Source: Microbulbifer guangxiensis (GTDB lineage Bacteria; Pseudomonadota; Gammaproteobacteria; Pseudomonadales; Cellvibrionaceae). Taken from it: 64,000 bases of DNA. The notes under the pieces are model-generated. The model saw only the letters and a list, made by a program, of their open reading frames with translations, was not told the DNA's origin and did no database searches. The position numbers and the translations under genes are program-made. Location: NCBI RefSeq assembly GCF_021729075.1, contig NZ_JAJSAQ010000001.1, positions 629,997 to 693,996 on the forward strand. Reading direction: 5' to 3'. Within the stretch, counting starts at the first letter, position 1. Each line of letters begins with the position of its first letter. This document shows, in pieces, positions 45,290 to 53,906 of this stretch.

Positions 45290-46696
45290 TTACTGGTACG
45301 GCTGGTTTATGTAAAAGTCATTGTCGCGCCCATCAATGCCGATACGCTTCGGCGAGACGCTGGTTGCACCGGTCAGGATGTTGAACTCATCAAACTCCGA
45401 CAGCTTGTAACGGAGCACACCCTCGTAAATGACCGGTGAGCCACAGCTGGCCTGGGTACGGGAAGTGCTCCCGTCCTCGGCCAGGATATAGACATTGCCA
45501 CTGCCATCGACGACACCGTGGCCATCGCTGGTAAAGAAGATCGAAGTGGCCTCGTCAACACCGATGCCCCGGATACCATTTGGCAGCCCCGCCATAAAGG
45601 CCATCAGGCGGCCCATCCGGTCGCGTTCAGCAAAATGGGTATCCACGATCACATTTTGCATGGTCGCCGTACCCAGGAAGCCGGTGGAAACATTGATATA
45701 CTCGTGGCAGAGGTCCGTTACCGCCTCGGAAGAATATGCCCCCAGCACGCCGTCAGGATCGTAGATATACTCGGACTGTACCGCCGCACCCGCAGAGGTC
45801 CCGCCCAGTACACCACCCCGGGCAAGCACTTCATCCAGCGCAGCCTGCAGCAGGGTGCCCTGCCACTGGTTCAGGTAATCGGACTGGTCACCACCGGCAA
45901 TCCAGACAAATTCCGCCGTTCGAATCGCCCAGGCCACATAGTCGCTTTCAGCATGTTGGGGACGATCCACCATCAGCGTCTCTACCGAGTCTGCGCCCAG
46001 CAAATTCAATAGATAATCGTTGTAACCGTCGCTACCGGAGGTGCGCAGCACCACCACATCACCGCCCCCGATCAGGGGCTTCACCCGGCGGGTAAATGCA
46101 GCGTCCACATCGGTACCGCCCCCCATTACCAGCAGACCGCCACTGGACTGGGACACACAGGCATCCGCCGCATTGCCGGTGAGGTAACTGGTCAGACCAC
46201 CCGGTTTAGACGGGCGCGGCCCCTGGTCACAACTGCCGCCAGAACCACCACCGGTGTCGCCACCGCCTGTATCCCCGCCCCCGGTGCCGCTATCGGGTAT
46301 GCCCGCCACATCCAGTGTGTAGGCGCCCTGCCCCCTGTAGCGGGTGACTTTCAGGGTGTAGAGGCCCACTCCATCCACGCTGACGCTGGCCGCCTCGGGT
46401 ACGCTGCCCGTTTCCGCCGCATACAGTTGCCTCTGCGGGTCGTACAGGTACCAGTCAAAGTCATCCCGCCCGTCATGATCGAGGGAAATCGTCAGAGTCG
46501 CAGCCTGGTTTACATCGAAGTAATACCAATCCTGATCCCGGCGCCCGTCAATACCGCCAGTCACAGCCTGCGAGGAACAGACAGGGCCATCGGCATCCGC
46601 TTCGGCGTCGTTGGATTCGGATTCCTGGGAAATGCAGGCCAGCGATCCGTGGCTGGCCAGGGCGAGGCATAGGACAAAAGCTGTTCGCGCGAACAT
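45290..46696 (-). CDS. Secreted cyanophycinase-like S51 peptidase with N-terminal PPC domain
   Basis: 468 residues: signal peptide (MFARTAFVLCLALASHGSLA), a PPC-type beta-sandwich at about 25-130 (DQDWYYFDVNQAATLTISLD; GLYTLKVTRYRGQGAYTLDV), a Gly/Thr/Asp linker (GTGGGDTGGGDTGGGSGG), then the S51 domain. Catalytic parts: LGGTSAGAAVQSE (Ser), VDTHFAERDRMGRL (His) and GIGVDEATSIFF (Glu). The residue before the catalytic His is Thr, where the other cyanophycinase here has Gln (DQHF). PPC plus linker is a pattern of secreted marine hydrolases. Own terminator; may have its own promoter. Confidence 0.85.
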   Translation of the reverse strand: MFARTAFVLCLALASHGSLACISQESESNDAEADADGPVCSSQAVTGGIDGRRDQDWYYFDVNQAATLTISLDHDGRDDFDWYLYDPQRQLYAAETGSVPEAASVSVDGVGLYTLKVTRYRGQGAYTLDVAGIPDSGTGGGDTGGGDTGGGSGGSCDQGPRPSKPGGLTSYLTGNAADACVSQSSGGLLVMGGGTDVDAAFTRRVKPLIGGGDVVVLRTSGSDGYNDYLLNLLGADSVETLMVDRPQHAESDYVAWAIRTAEFVWIAGGDQSDYLNQWQGTLLQAALDEVLARGGVLGGTSAGAAVQSEYIYDPDGVLGAYSSEAVTDLCHEYINVSTGFLGTATMQNVIVDTHFAERDRMGRLMAFMAGLPNGIRGIGVDEATSIFFTSDGHGVVDGSGNVYILAEDGSTSRTQASCGSPVIYEGVLRYKLSEFDEFNILTGATSVSPKRIGIDGRDNDFYINQPYQ

Positions 46697-46892
46697 GGCG
46701 TGCTCCTTGATGTGCAGTGCCGGCGGTTTCTCCGGCTGGTTATTGTTCTGTCATCAAAGATTAACCGCTTTGTGCCCGGCAACAGTGAACCAGTCCGACC
46801 GAAGTCAAAAACAGGCAAATCAAGGGAGCAATGAGAACATTTTTGAGGGTTTGAGCGCTGAAGCTGTACCTGATTGGCGGGTTGAGGTGCTG

Positions 46893-47201
46893 TTAGAGTC
46901 CGCACCCCAGGGCATCAACCAACATGTGCAGCACCAACCCTATGCCGAGCCAGCGCACCGGCAACCACGGCAGGAACATCATGGCCCCGTACAGAGAGAT
47001 TGGCAGCATCATATGCAGGGGGTAGGCGTTGATCGCACAGTTGGTCGGTGTCTCTGCCGCTTCGAAAAAGACACGGTCCAGCGCCACCAGATTAGCGGCC
47101 AGCATAAAGAGTGCAGCACGCTTCCACTGCGCGCGGAAAAAATACCAGGCTACCGCGAGTGGTGCAGCAACGTGCAGGATCCAGCTGAGAAATACAGGCA
47201 T
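46893..47201 (-). CDS. DUF6122-like small integral membrane protein
   Basis: 102 residues with four hydrophobic segments. It resembles the DUF6122 group, short membrane proteins related to metal-dependent-hydrolase-like membrane families: WILHVAAPLAVAWYFFRAQW, NLVALDRVF, NCAINAYPLHMM and LGIGLVLHMLVDALGCGL, with conserved His/Asp near the membrane. No known function. ATG 47201 overlaps the gntR stop by 1 base (TGATG), so it is translationally coupled as the last gene of patatin-gntR-DUF6122. Confidence 0.72.
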   Translation of the reverse strand: MPVFLSWILHVAAPLAVAWYFFRAQWKRAALFMLAANLVALDRVFFEAAETPTNCAINAYPLHMMLPISLYGAMMFLPWLPVRWLGIGLVLHMLVDALGCGL

Positions 47202-47872
47202 CAAAGCAGCTCCTCGGCAGAAATGGAACCCAGCCCCTCTTCAATATCCTGTCGAACGGCAGTCCGCACCCGTACCGGATCTCCGGAGGCAATGGCTTCG
47301 ATCAGGTCCTGGTGCCGATCCGGCAACTCCTGTACTCCAAAGCGCTGGAATACCAGATGCTGCAGCGGTGCCGTCTGCAGCCAGAGGCTCTCGATGAGGG
47401 AGAGGATGATATGGGGATGACCGAGCCGATACAGAGTGAAGTGGAACTCGAGATTGGCCGTGACATATTCCTCGATATCCTTTTCTTCCAGGGCGGTGGT
47501 CACGCGGCCGTCGAGCTGGCGCAACAGCTCCAGCTCCTTCGGCCCGACAAAAGGCAGGGCCTGCTCTGCCGCCTGGCACTCCAGGGAAACCCGGGCAGCG
47601 CAAATCTCAGCCAGTTTTTCCGGGGTCATTGTCGGTACGGTCACGCGGCGGGTATCCGAGAGCTCCAGCGCCCGCTCCGAGGTCAGCCGCCGAAGGGCTT
47701 CACGCACAGGCATAGGGCTGCAGTCGAGCTCCGCGGCCAGGCCGCGAATGGTGATGGCATGCCCGGGAAGGAACTTGCCCCTCAGGATCGCATCCCGCAC
47801 CTGGTAATAAACCCGCTCCTGCGTGGTGCGGTACTCCTCCTGCGGGATATTGAACTCCTGGGACACGGTCAT
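47201..47872 (-). CDS. GntR-family regulator with FCD domain
   Basis: 223 residues. Winged helix-turn-helix at about 20-80 (VYYQVRDAILRGKFLPGHAI, LAAELDCSPMPVREALRRLT) and an all-helical FCD ligand domain (EICAARVSLECQAAEQALPF, NLEFHFTLYRLGHPHIILSL, DRHQDLIEAIASGDP). FCD members usually sense organic acids and often need a metal ion. The start overlaps the patatin stop by 4 bases (ATGA). The targets are unknown; the nearby cyanophycin block or its own operon are the obvious candidates. Confidence 0.88.
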   Translation of the reverse strand: MTVSQEFNIPQEEYRTTQERVYYQVRDAILRGKFLPGHAITIRGLAAELDCSPMPVREALRRLTSERALELSDTRRVTVPTMTPEKLAEICAARVSLECQAAEQALPFVGPKELELLRQLDGRVTTALEEKDIEEYVTANLEFHFTLYRLGHPHIILSLIESLWLQTAPLQHLVFQRFGVQELPDRHQDLIEAIASGDPVRVRTAVRQDIEEGLGSISAEELL

Positions 47873-48975
47873 GCAGCACTCACCTTGGGCAGACGATGGA
47901 GGACATCATCGGCCCCCACTTCAATCATTTGGTCAGGAATCCTGCCAGTCTGCCACAATTCGTGAAAATCCTCTGCCACCCGCTGACTGGCATCGATCAC
48001 CGCATGCCAGTACTTCAACCGCTCTGCCGTGCTGAGGCGCACGAAATCGTCCCGGTCCGGAATCTTGCCGAAAGGCAAATCCGCCACGAAGCCGGGAGAT
48101 GGCGCCACCAGTAGCGTATCCGCCATGGCACCACCCCGGACCCAGCGCCAGCTGAGGCTCTTGTCAAACCAGCCGGGCACCATGTAGGGGAAAAAGTGCG
48201 GGTAGAGCGCCAGCCCGGGGGGCCGCTCGAAACCCAGGTCGAAATGGTAATCGGTAATTCCGCCGTCCCGATAATTACCGCGCGGTGCGCCGTGGGGGTC
48301 GCGAATGCCCGCCATCACCAGGGGAATGGAGCCACTGGCGAGAACCGCGGGGCAGACGTTGTCTTCATTCAGGGGGACATCTACCGTGCGCAGATTGCGA
48401 AACCCCACCCGGGACTCGCTGCCGGCATGGAACACAACCCTGTCCCAGAATGCGCTGAGACTCCTGCGGGTAAAGGCATTGGCCAGTGCAGAGGTGAGCA
48501 GGGCCGGTGCCAGCACCGCCCGGCGCTCACTCGCGAGGGGCCCCCGGCCACGCACGGTCACGAAATGGCTCTGCCAGATGTTGTTGCCGGCTACCTGGCG
48601 GGCACCGTCACTTCCCAGCACTCCTTCGAGTATTTTTCCGGCCTGAGCCGTGATCTCGTCCGGCGTGGGCTTTCCAGAGTCATAGACCTGGTTCACATAG
48701 CCGTACTCAAGGCGCTCCAGCGCCGCCAGCGGGTCGTCCATGGCATAGCACATATTGCGAAAGCTGCCGATGGATGAGCCAAGCGTCACGACGGGCTCTT
48801 TTCGGTCGCGAAAGAATTCGCCAATGAGCACCCGGTCCAACTGGCTGATCACCAGCCACTTCGGTCCGCCGGAGGCTCCGATCAGGGTGGAGACCCGCTC
48901 GGCACGCAGCCCCTCCTCTCGAATCTGCCGGGCCGCATTGGCACCCGCCAGCAAAACACAACTTGGCTTTTTCAC
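47869..48975 (-). CDS. Patatin-like phospholipase family protein
   Basis: 368 residues, GTG start at 48975. It has a Ser-Asp catalytic pair: oxyanion loop LIGASGGPKW, nucleophile in TLGSSIGSFRN (GxSxG/S) and the Asp in NYRDGGITDYHF. No signal peptide, so cytoplasmic or delivered by an unknown route. Typical members release fatty acids from phospholipids or other acyl esters. First of a three-gene coupled operon with a GntR regulator and a small membrane protein. Confidence 0.82.
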   Translation of the reverse strand: MKKPSCVLLAGANAARQIREEGLRAERVSTLIGASGGPKWLVISQLDRVLIGEFFRDRKEPVVTLGSSIGSFRNMCYAMDDPLAALERLEYGYVNQVYDSGKPTPDEITAQAGKILEGVLGSDGARQVAGNNIWQSHFVTVRGRGPLASERRAVLAPALLTSALANAFTRRSLSAFWDRVVFHAGSESRVGFRNLRTVDVPLNEDNVCPAVLASGSIPLVMAGIRDPHGAPRGNYRDGGITDYHFDLGFERPPGLALYPHFFPYMVPGWFDKSLSWRWVRGGAMADTLLVAPSPGFVADLPFGKIPDRDDFVRLSTAERLKYWHAVIDASQRVAEDFHELWQTGRIPDQMIEVGADDVLHRLPKVSAA

Positions 48976-49080
48976 TGAAGCTCTCTACTACACGCGATGC
49001 ACGGCTCACCGCGCATTCTCATTCTTGTTCGGCAGCCGCCCGGAAGGCCCCGGGCTTTCCGCGGGACCGGGCCCCGGCAT

Positions 49081-49521
49081 TCACCACTCCCCGGTATTCT
49101 CCATGGACGCCCAGGGTTCCTGCGGGTCGAGGGACTCGCCCTTTTGCAGCAATTCGATGGAGATGCCATCGGGGGAACGCACGAACGCCATATGACCGTC
49201 TCGGGGCGGGCGATTGATGGTCACACCCTCATCCATCAATCGCTGGCAGATGGCGTAGATATTATCCACACGATAGGCCAGATGGCCAAAGTTTCGCCCA
49301 CCGCTGTAAGTCTCCGGATCCCAGTTGTAGGTCAACTCCAGTAATGGCGCCTTGTTCTCTCGGGCGCTCTCGGCATCACCGGGGGCCGCCAGGAATACCA
49401 GCGTAAAGCGCCCCTTGTCATGGTCCATGCGGCTGACTTCCTGCAGGCCAAGCTTTTCGCAGTAGAACTTGAGGGATTCCTCGAGGTTGGAAACGCGAAC
49501 CATGGTGTGCAGATATTCCAT
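49081..49521 (-). CDS. Glyoxalase I-like VOC protein
   Basis: 146 residues with both VOC modules in order: YLHTMVRVSNLEESLKFYCE (His ligand), then PLLELTYNWD (Glu), then FGHLAYRVDNIYAICQRL (His) and GISIELLQKG (Glu). This is the full ligand set of lactoylglutathione lyase, which detoxifies methylglyoxal with glutathione. ATG 49521 with GAGGAG upstream is chosen over the longer open frame. Shorter than E. coli GloA-type relatives only by a few residues. Single gene. Confidence 0.85.
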   Translation of the reverse strand: MEYLHTMVRVSNLEESLKFYCEKLGLQEVSRMDHDKGRFTLVFLAAPGDAESARENKAPLLELTYNWDPETYSGGRNFGHLAYRVDNIYAICQRLMDEGVTINRPPRDGHMAFVRSPDGISIELLQKGESLDPQEPWASMENTGEW

Positions 49522-49719
49522 CAATAACTCCTCATCAGGTGGGTAACAGCTGGCATTGAATGGCACCATCGCTGCCGGATCCAATCGATTGTGCCTATAC
49601 CTTTGATAAACCGGGCGAATGTGTCGATTCTCCGCCCGGGCGCTGTGCGATTATAGTGGCGGAGAGGCTACAATCGCCGCGGCACGATAAAAGTTCACAG
49701 GATCGGACACCAGCATCAA

Positions 49720-50892
49720 ATGTATCAGAAATACTTTCGAGAATTTTTGCAGGCTTCCTCAGCGGCGCCTGACGCCGCCTACCCCACTTTGCACATGGCC
49801 TGCCATTCCCATCACTTCTGGCCGGATGTGACACGGGAAGCCATGTTGCAGTACTGGCATGACGCGGCACAGCACGCCGACAGCAAGTGGGAACTGATCT
49901 TCGGGGAGAAAATCCCCGACTGGCAGCGCGCAGTCGCCGGGGCCCTCAATCTCCCAGCGCCGGAACGTATCGCCATTGCCCCGAATACCCACGAGCTGGT
50001 CTACCGGCTGATCAGTGCCTTCGACCCCACCAAGCCACTGCGCATACTGACCACAGATGGCGAGTTTTACAGCTTCGCCCGGCAACTGCAGAGACTGGAA
50101 GAGGAACCCAATATCGAAATTACGCGTGTCCACCGCGAGCCCTTCGATACCCTCGCCTCGCGTTTCGAGGAGGAGCTGCACCGGGGGGATTACCACCTCG
50201 CTTACGCCAGCCAGGTATTTTTCGGCTCGGGGGTGGTCTTCCCCAAACTTCTGGAGATTGCTGCCAACAAACCGGAACGCACCGAGTTCGTCATCGACGG
50301 TTACCACGGTTTTTTCGCATTGCCCACCGATCTGGCCGGCGTGGGAGACAAAATCTTTTACACCGCTGGTTCCTATAAATACCTCGGTGCAGGCGAAGGG
50401 CTCTGTTTTATGAGCATTCCCGCCAACTGCCCCCTGCGCCCCCGCAATACCGGCTGGTTCGCAGAGCTGGCGGAGCTGGAAAACCGTGCAGACCGGGTGG
50501 GTTATGCCGATAACTGGCTGCGCTTCGCCGGCGCCACCATGGACTACTCAGCACTGTACCGGGGACTCGCTGTCATGCAGCAGTTCGCCCGCGAGGGTGT
50601 CACCGTCGATAAAATCCACCAGTATGTGAAAAACGCACAGCAGCGCTTCCTCGACACCATGGACAGGGCGGAACACCCTCTGCTGAACCGTGACAACCTG
50701 ATCCACCATGACCTGCACAGTGGTCACGGGCATTTCTTCACCTTCGACTGCACCACCGCAGAAAGATCCGGCCAGCTGCAGGAGGAACTGCAGCAGCGCG
50801 GAGTTCTCTGTGATCGGCGCCAGCGCCTGTTGCGCCTCGGCTTCGCCATCTACCATGCCGAAAATGAGGATTACCGCCAGGTTTTTGGTTGA
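49720..50892 (+). CDS. Class V aminotransferase-fold PLP enzyme (kynureninase-like)
   Basis: 390 residues. The PLP lysine lies in YTAGSYKYLGAGEGLCFM and the PLP-ring Asp in EFVIDGYHGFF. Other fold marks are IAPNTHELVYRL, which stands where the phosphate-binding loop sits, and TGWFAELAELENR. The N-terminal HMACHSHHFWPDVTRE is His-rich and unusual. General layout is like kynureninase and cysteine-desulfurase relatives, but the substrate cannot be named. No kyn genes are adjacent. The ribosome site is weak. The reading frame is intact. Confidence 0.75.
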   Translation: MYQKYFREFLQASSAAPDAAYPTLHMACHSHHFWPDVTREAMLQYWHDAAQHADSKWELIFGEKIPDWQRAVAGALNLPAPERIAIAPNTHELVYRLISAFDPTKPLRILTTDGEFYSFARQLQRLEEEPNIEITRVHREPFDTLASRFEEELHRGDYHLAYASQVFFGSGVVFPKLLEIAANKPERTEFVIDGYHGFFALPTDLAGVGDKIFYTAGSYKYLGAGEGLCFMSIPANCPLRPRNTGWFAELAELENRADRVGYADNWLRFAGATMDYSALYRGLAVMQQFAREGVTVDKIHQYVKNAQQRFLDTMDRAEHPLLNRDNLIHHDLHSGHGHFFTFDCTTAERSGQLQEELQQRGVLCDRRQRLLRLGFAIYHAENEDYRQVFG

Positions 50893-50994
50893 GACCGACT
50901 CAGAGCACTCAGCCGCCATTCAGCTTGGAAAAACTAGGATAGGCCTTCTCGACCGCCTCGCCAGCGGGGCAGGCAACACAAAAAGGAATATGTC

Positions 50995-51720
50995 ATGAAA
51001 ATGCTTAAGCTCTCTCTCGCCGCCCTCTTCACCCTCGGCCTGATAGGATGCGGCAATGGCAATGCACCGGCGACTCACGGCACACTGGTCTCAATCTCCG
51101 CCACCGGTGAAGCCACGCGGGTACCGGATATGGCCAGCCTCAGCGCCGGAGTCGTCACGGAAGCGAAAGACAGCGAGACGGCGATGAAATCCAACGCCGA
51201 GCAAATGGAAAAGGTGGTCAAGGCAATCCGCAAGGCAGGTATCGAGGAGAAGGATGTGCAGACATCCGGCATCAGTCTCACACCGCGCTATGAGTATCCA
51301 CCCAACAGCGCCGGTAGCCCCAATCGCCCCGGCCGCACCCTGGTCGGCTATATCGCCCGCAACACCGTCAGCCTGAAGGTGCGCGAGATTGGTGAACTGG
51401 GAGACGTGCTGAATGCACTCACTGAGGCCGGAGCCAACCAGATCCATGGTCCCAACCTGGAAATCGGTGAGCCGGAACCGGTACTGGCGGAAGCGCGCCT
51501 GCAGGCACTGGAGAAAGCCAGGGCGCGGGCAGAGACCTATGCCGAGGCGCTGGGCATGGAAGTCCGGCGACTGGTCAGCGTCTCCGAGGGCGGCAGTGTC
51601 GATATGCCTCGCCCCATGATGCGAGCTGAGATGGCCTCGGCCGATGCGCGCGCGCCGGTCGCACCGGGGGAGACCACTCTCACGGTCAACCTGGATCTGG
51701 TATTCGAACTGGCAGATTGA
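50995..51720 (+). CDS. SIMPL-domain (DUF541) lipoprotein
   Basis: 241 residues. Lipoprotein signal ending LGLIGC, so anchored at the cysteine, probably facing the periplasm. The SIMPL domain is seen in LVSISATGEATRVPDMASLS, GVVTEAKDSETAMKSN, GISLTPRYEY, YIARNTVSLKVREIGELGDV and the final TLTVNLDLVFEL. Family members are linked to oxidative and heat stress but the mechanism is unknown. AAGGA precedes the ATG. It ends at a bidirectional terminator. Confidence 0.88.
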   Translation: MKMLKLSLAALFTLGLIGCGNGNAPATHGTLVSISATGEATRVPDMASLSAGVVTEAKDSETAMKSNAEQMEKVVKAIRKAGIEEKDVQTSGISLTPRYEYPPNSAGSPNRPGRTLVGYIARNTVSLKVREIGELGDVLNALTEAGANQIHGPNLEIGEPEPVLAEARLQALEKARARAETYAEALGMEVRRLVSVSEGGSVDMPRPMMRAEMASADARAPVAPGETTLTVNLDLVFELAD

Positions 51721-51740
51721 GGCAGGGCACGGCCTCTCCA

Positions 51741-51768
51741 AAAAAGACAGGGCGCCTCGCGGCGCCCT
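51741..51768. terminator. Bidirectional terminator between converging genes
   Basis: AGGGCGCC (51749-51756) pairs with GGCGCCCT (51761-51768), loop TCGC. The minus strand continues GTCTTTTTT; the plus strand continues CTCTTTGATAAT. It serves the SIMPL gene and the converging amidohydrolase. Confidence 0.85.
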
Positions 51769-51790
51769 CTCTTTGATAATTCCTCGAGAG

Positions 51791-53119
51791 TCACTGCCTG
51801 GTCTGCACCGGCTTGAACACCTCGCCCCCCTTCATCACAAACTGGACGCGCTGTAACTCAGTGATATCCTCCAGCGGGTTGCCTTTTACGGCGATGATGT
51901 CCGCATGCCTGCCGGGGCTGATACTCCCCAGTTCATCCTCCATGTCGAGTAGCTGGGCTGCATTCCAGGTAGCACTGCGGATTGCATCCGCGGGAGGCAT
52001 GCCGGCACCAACCATGAGCGCAAACTCCCGTCCGTTGTCCCCGTGAGGGCTTACCCCGCTGTCCGTACCGAAGGCGATTTTGACCCCGCGCTTGTAGGCT
52101 TCGGAAAAAGTATCGCGGATCAGCGGCCCGATGGTGGAGGCCTTGCTGCGCACCACCTCCGGGAAAAACCCCTCGACAGCCGCCTTTTCCGTGACCCACT
52201 CTCCTGCCAGTATGGTAGGCACATACCAGGTATCGTGCCGGCGCATCAGGTCCATGGTCTCCGCATCCATATAAGTGCCGTGCTCAATGGAGTCGACCCC
52301 GGCCCGGATCGCCCGCTCCATACCCTCCTTACCGTGAGCGTGCACGGCCACGGTGAAACCGTAGTCTTTCGCCGTTTTCACGATTGATTCCAGCTCGTCT
52401 GACATGAACTGCGGATTCTGCCCACTCTTGGCCACACTGAGCACACCGCCGGTGGCAGTGATCTTGATCAGGTCTGCACCATCCTTATAGCGCTGCCGCA
52501 CTGCCTCACGGGCACTGTCGGCCCCATTGACCACTCCCTCCGCGGGACCGGGGCTGCCCATCAGTGTCATACGGTGGCCATTGGTAGGGTCAGCGTGACC
52601 GCCGGTGGTGGCAATGGACTTGCCTGCGGTGAAAATCCGGGGGCCGGTAATCGTGCCCGCATTGATGGCATTGCGCAGGCTGACGGTCACATTGTCCTTG
52701 TCGCCCAGGTCCCGCACCGTGGTAAAACCAGCCTCCAGTGTCCGGCGCGCCGCATCGACCCCGCGCAGAGTGTAATCAGCCGGATTCCAGGTGAAAGTTT
52801 CCATATAGGCTCGGGGGCCAAACTCATACACAAGGTGGGTGTGCATATCCATCAGACCAGGCAAGACCGTGTAGTCCCGCAGGTCCACCAGCCGCTCGCG
52901 GTCACGCTTGGCGAACCCGGCCTGCACTGATTCAATGCGACCATCGACGATGTGAACCGTGCGATTCGGCAGCAACTCGCCGCGCTCACTATCGAACAGC
53001 TTACCCGCATAGATGGCAATTTCTTCCGCAGAAGCAGCGGCGACCATCCAGGTGCTGCCAAGCAGCAGCAAGGTCAGAACTCGGGCCCGCAGGCGATGCT
53101 GTTTGGTATTTGTTGTCAT
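51791..53119 (-). CDS. Secreted metal-dependent amidohydrolase (Xaa-Arg/Lys or Xaa-Pro dipeptidase-like)
   Basis: 442 residues with signal peptide ([18 protein letters not shown]). A complete two-metal set is visible: [12 protein letters not shown] (HxH), [10 protein letters not shown] (carboxylated Lys), [19 protein letters not shown] and [11 protein letters not shown] (Asp). It belongs to the COG1228 branch, in which characterised members hydrolyse dipeptides or N-acyl amino acids, including some with C-terminal Arg or Lys. The substrate here is unproven. Export fits periplasmic peptide breakdown. It is a single gene, 4 kb from the cyanophycin block. Confidence 0.83.
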   Translation of the reverse strand: MTTNTKQHRLRARVLTLLLLGSTWMVAAASAEEIAIYAGKLFDSERGELLPNRTVHIVDGRIESVQAGFAKRDRERLVDLRDYTVLPGLMDMHTHLVYEFGPRAYMETFTWNPADYTLRGVDAARRTLEAGFTTVRDLGDKDNVTVSLRNAINAGTITGPRIFTAGKSIATTGGHADPTNGHRMTLMGSPGPAEGVVNGADSAREAVRQRYKDGADLIKITATGGVLSVAKSGQNPQFMSDELESIVKTAKDYGFTVAVHAHGKEGMERAIRAGVDSIEHGTYMDAETMDLMRRHDTWYVPTILAGEWVTEKAAVEGFFPEVVRSKASTIGPLIRDTFSEAYKRGVKIAFGTDSGVSPHGDNGREFALMVGAGMPPADAIRSATWNAAQLLDMEDELGSISPGRHADIIAVKGNPLEDITELQRVQFVMKGGEVFKPVQTRQ

Positions 53120-53265
53120 TGTAGAGCCCCTGTGACTGGCATAGATTCAGGACAAGACTTCATCCGGTTACCGCGCCACTGCGAGGGATTCCGCAGAGGT
53201 ATTCGCCAGGCGGCGCGAGAAAAGTCCTACAATCTACCGCAATCGCGGAACGGAGAGGAAGCCCC

Positions 53266-53877
53266 ATGAAAATCTACGAATTCGCCCAGGCCCCGAATTG
53301 TCGCCGGGTGCGCATGTTTCTGGCCGAGAAAGGCATCGAGATGGACTATGTGCACGTCGACATTGGCAAGGGTGAGAACCTCAGTGAGGAGTACCGGCGC
53401 AGGGACCCCAATGCCAAGGTGCCGGTGCTGGAGCTCGATGACGGCAGCCACATCGCTGAATCTGTGGCCATACAGCGTTACTTCGAGGAGTTGCAGCCGG
53501 AGCCGCCACTGTTCGGGCGTAATCCCAAAGAAAAAGCGCTGGTGGAGATGTGGACACGTCGGGGGGACTTCAACATGATGTTCAATGTCGGCATGTGTTT
53601 CCAGCACACCACCGGATTTTTTGCCGACCGCATGAGAGTCTTTCCGGAGTTTGGCGAGGAGAGCGGCAGAAAAGCCGTACAGTTCTTCGATGTGCTGGAC
53701 CAGCACCTGGAAGAGAACCGGTATCTTGTGGGCGACTATTTTTCCGTGGCAGATATCGGCATGCTGTGCTCACTGGACTTCGGCAAGGCGGTCAAGCTGC
53801 GCCCGGATCCCGACCAACACCCCAACCTGTTGCGTTGGCGCGACGAGCTGAGCGCCCGCCCCAGCGCTTCAGCCTGA
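53266..53877 (+). CDS. Glutathione S-transferase family protein
   Basis: 203 residues. Thioredoxin-like N-terminal domain at about 1-80 (KIYEFAQAPNCRRVRMFLAE; the Glu-Ser pair for glutathione in HIAESVAIQRYFEEL; cis-Pro in AKVPVLELDDG) and helical C-terminal domain (YLVGDYFSVADIGMLCSLDF). Cytoplasmic; the electrophile is unknown. AGGAAG stands before the ATG. It is divergent from the amidohydrolase gene. Confidence 0.88.
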   Translation: MKIYEFAQAPNCRRVRMFLAEKGIEMDYVHVDIGKGENLSEEYRRRDPNAKVPVLELDDGSHIAESVAIQRYFEELQPEPPLFGRNPKEKALVEMWTRRGDFNMMFNVGMCFQHTTGFFADRMRVFPEFGEESGRKAVQFFDVLDQHLEENRYLVGDYFSVADIGMLCSLDFGKAVKLRPDPDQHPNLLRWRDELSARPSASA

Positions 53878-53906
53878 CGCCCTCATGTGACAACGGTAAC
53901 CGGCCC

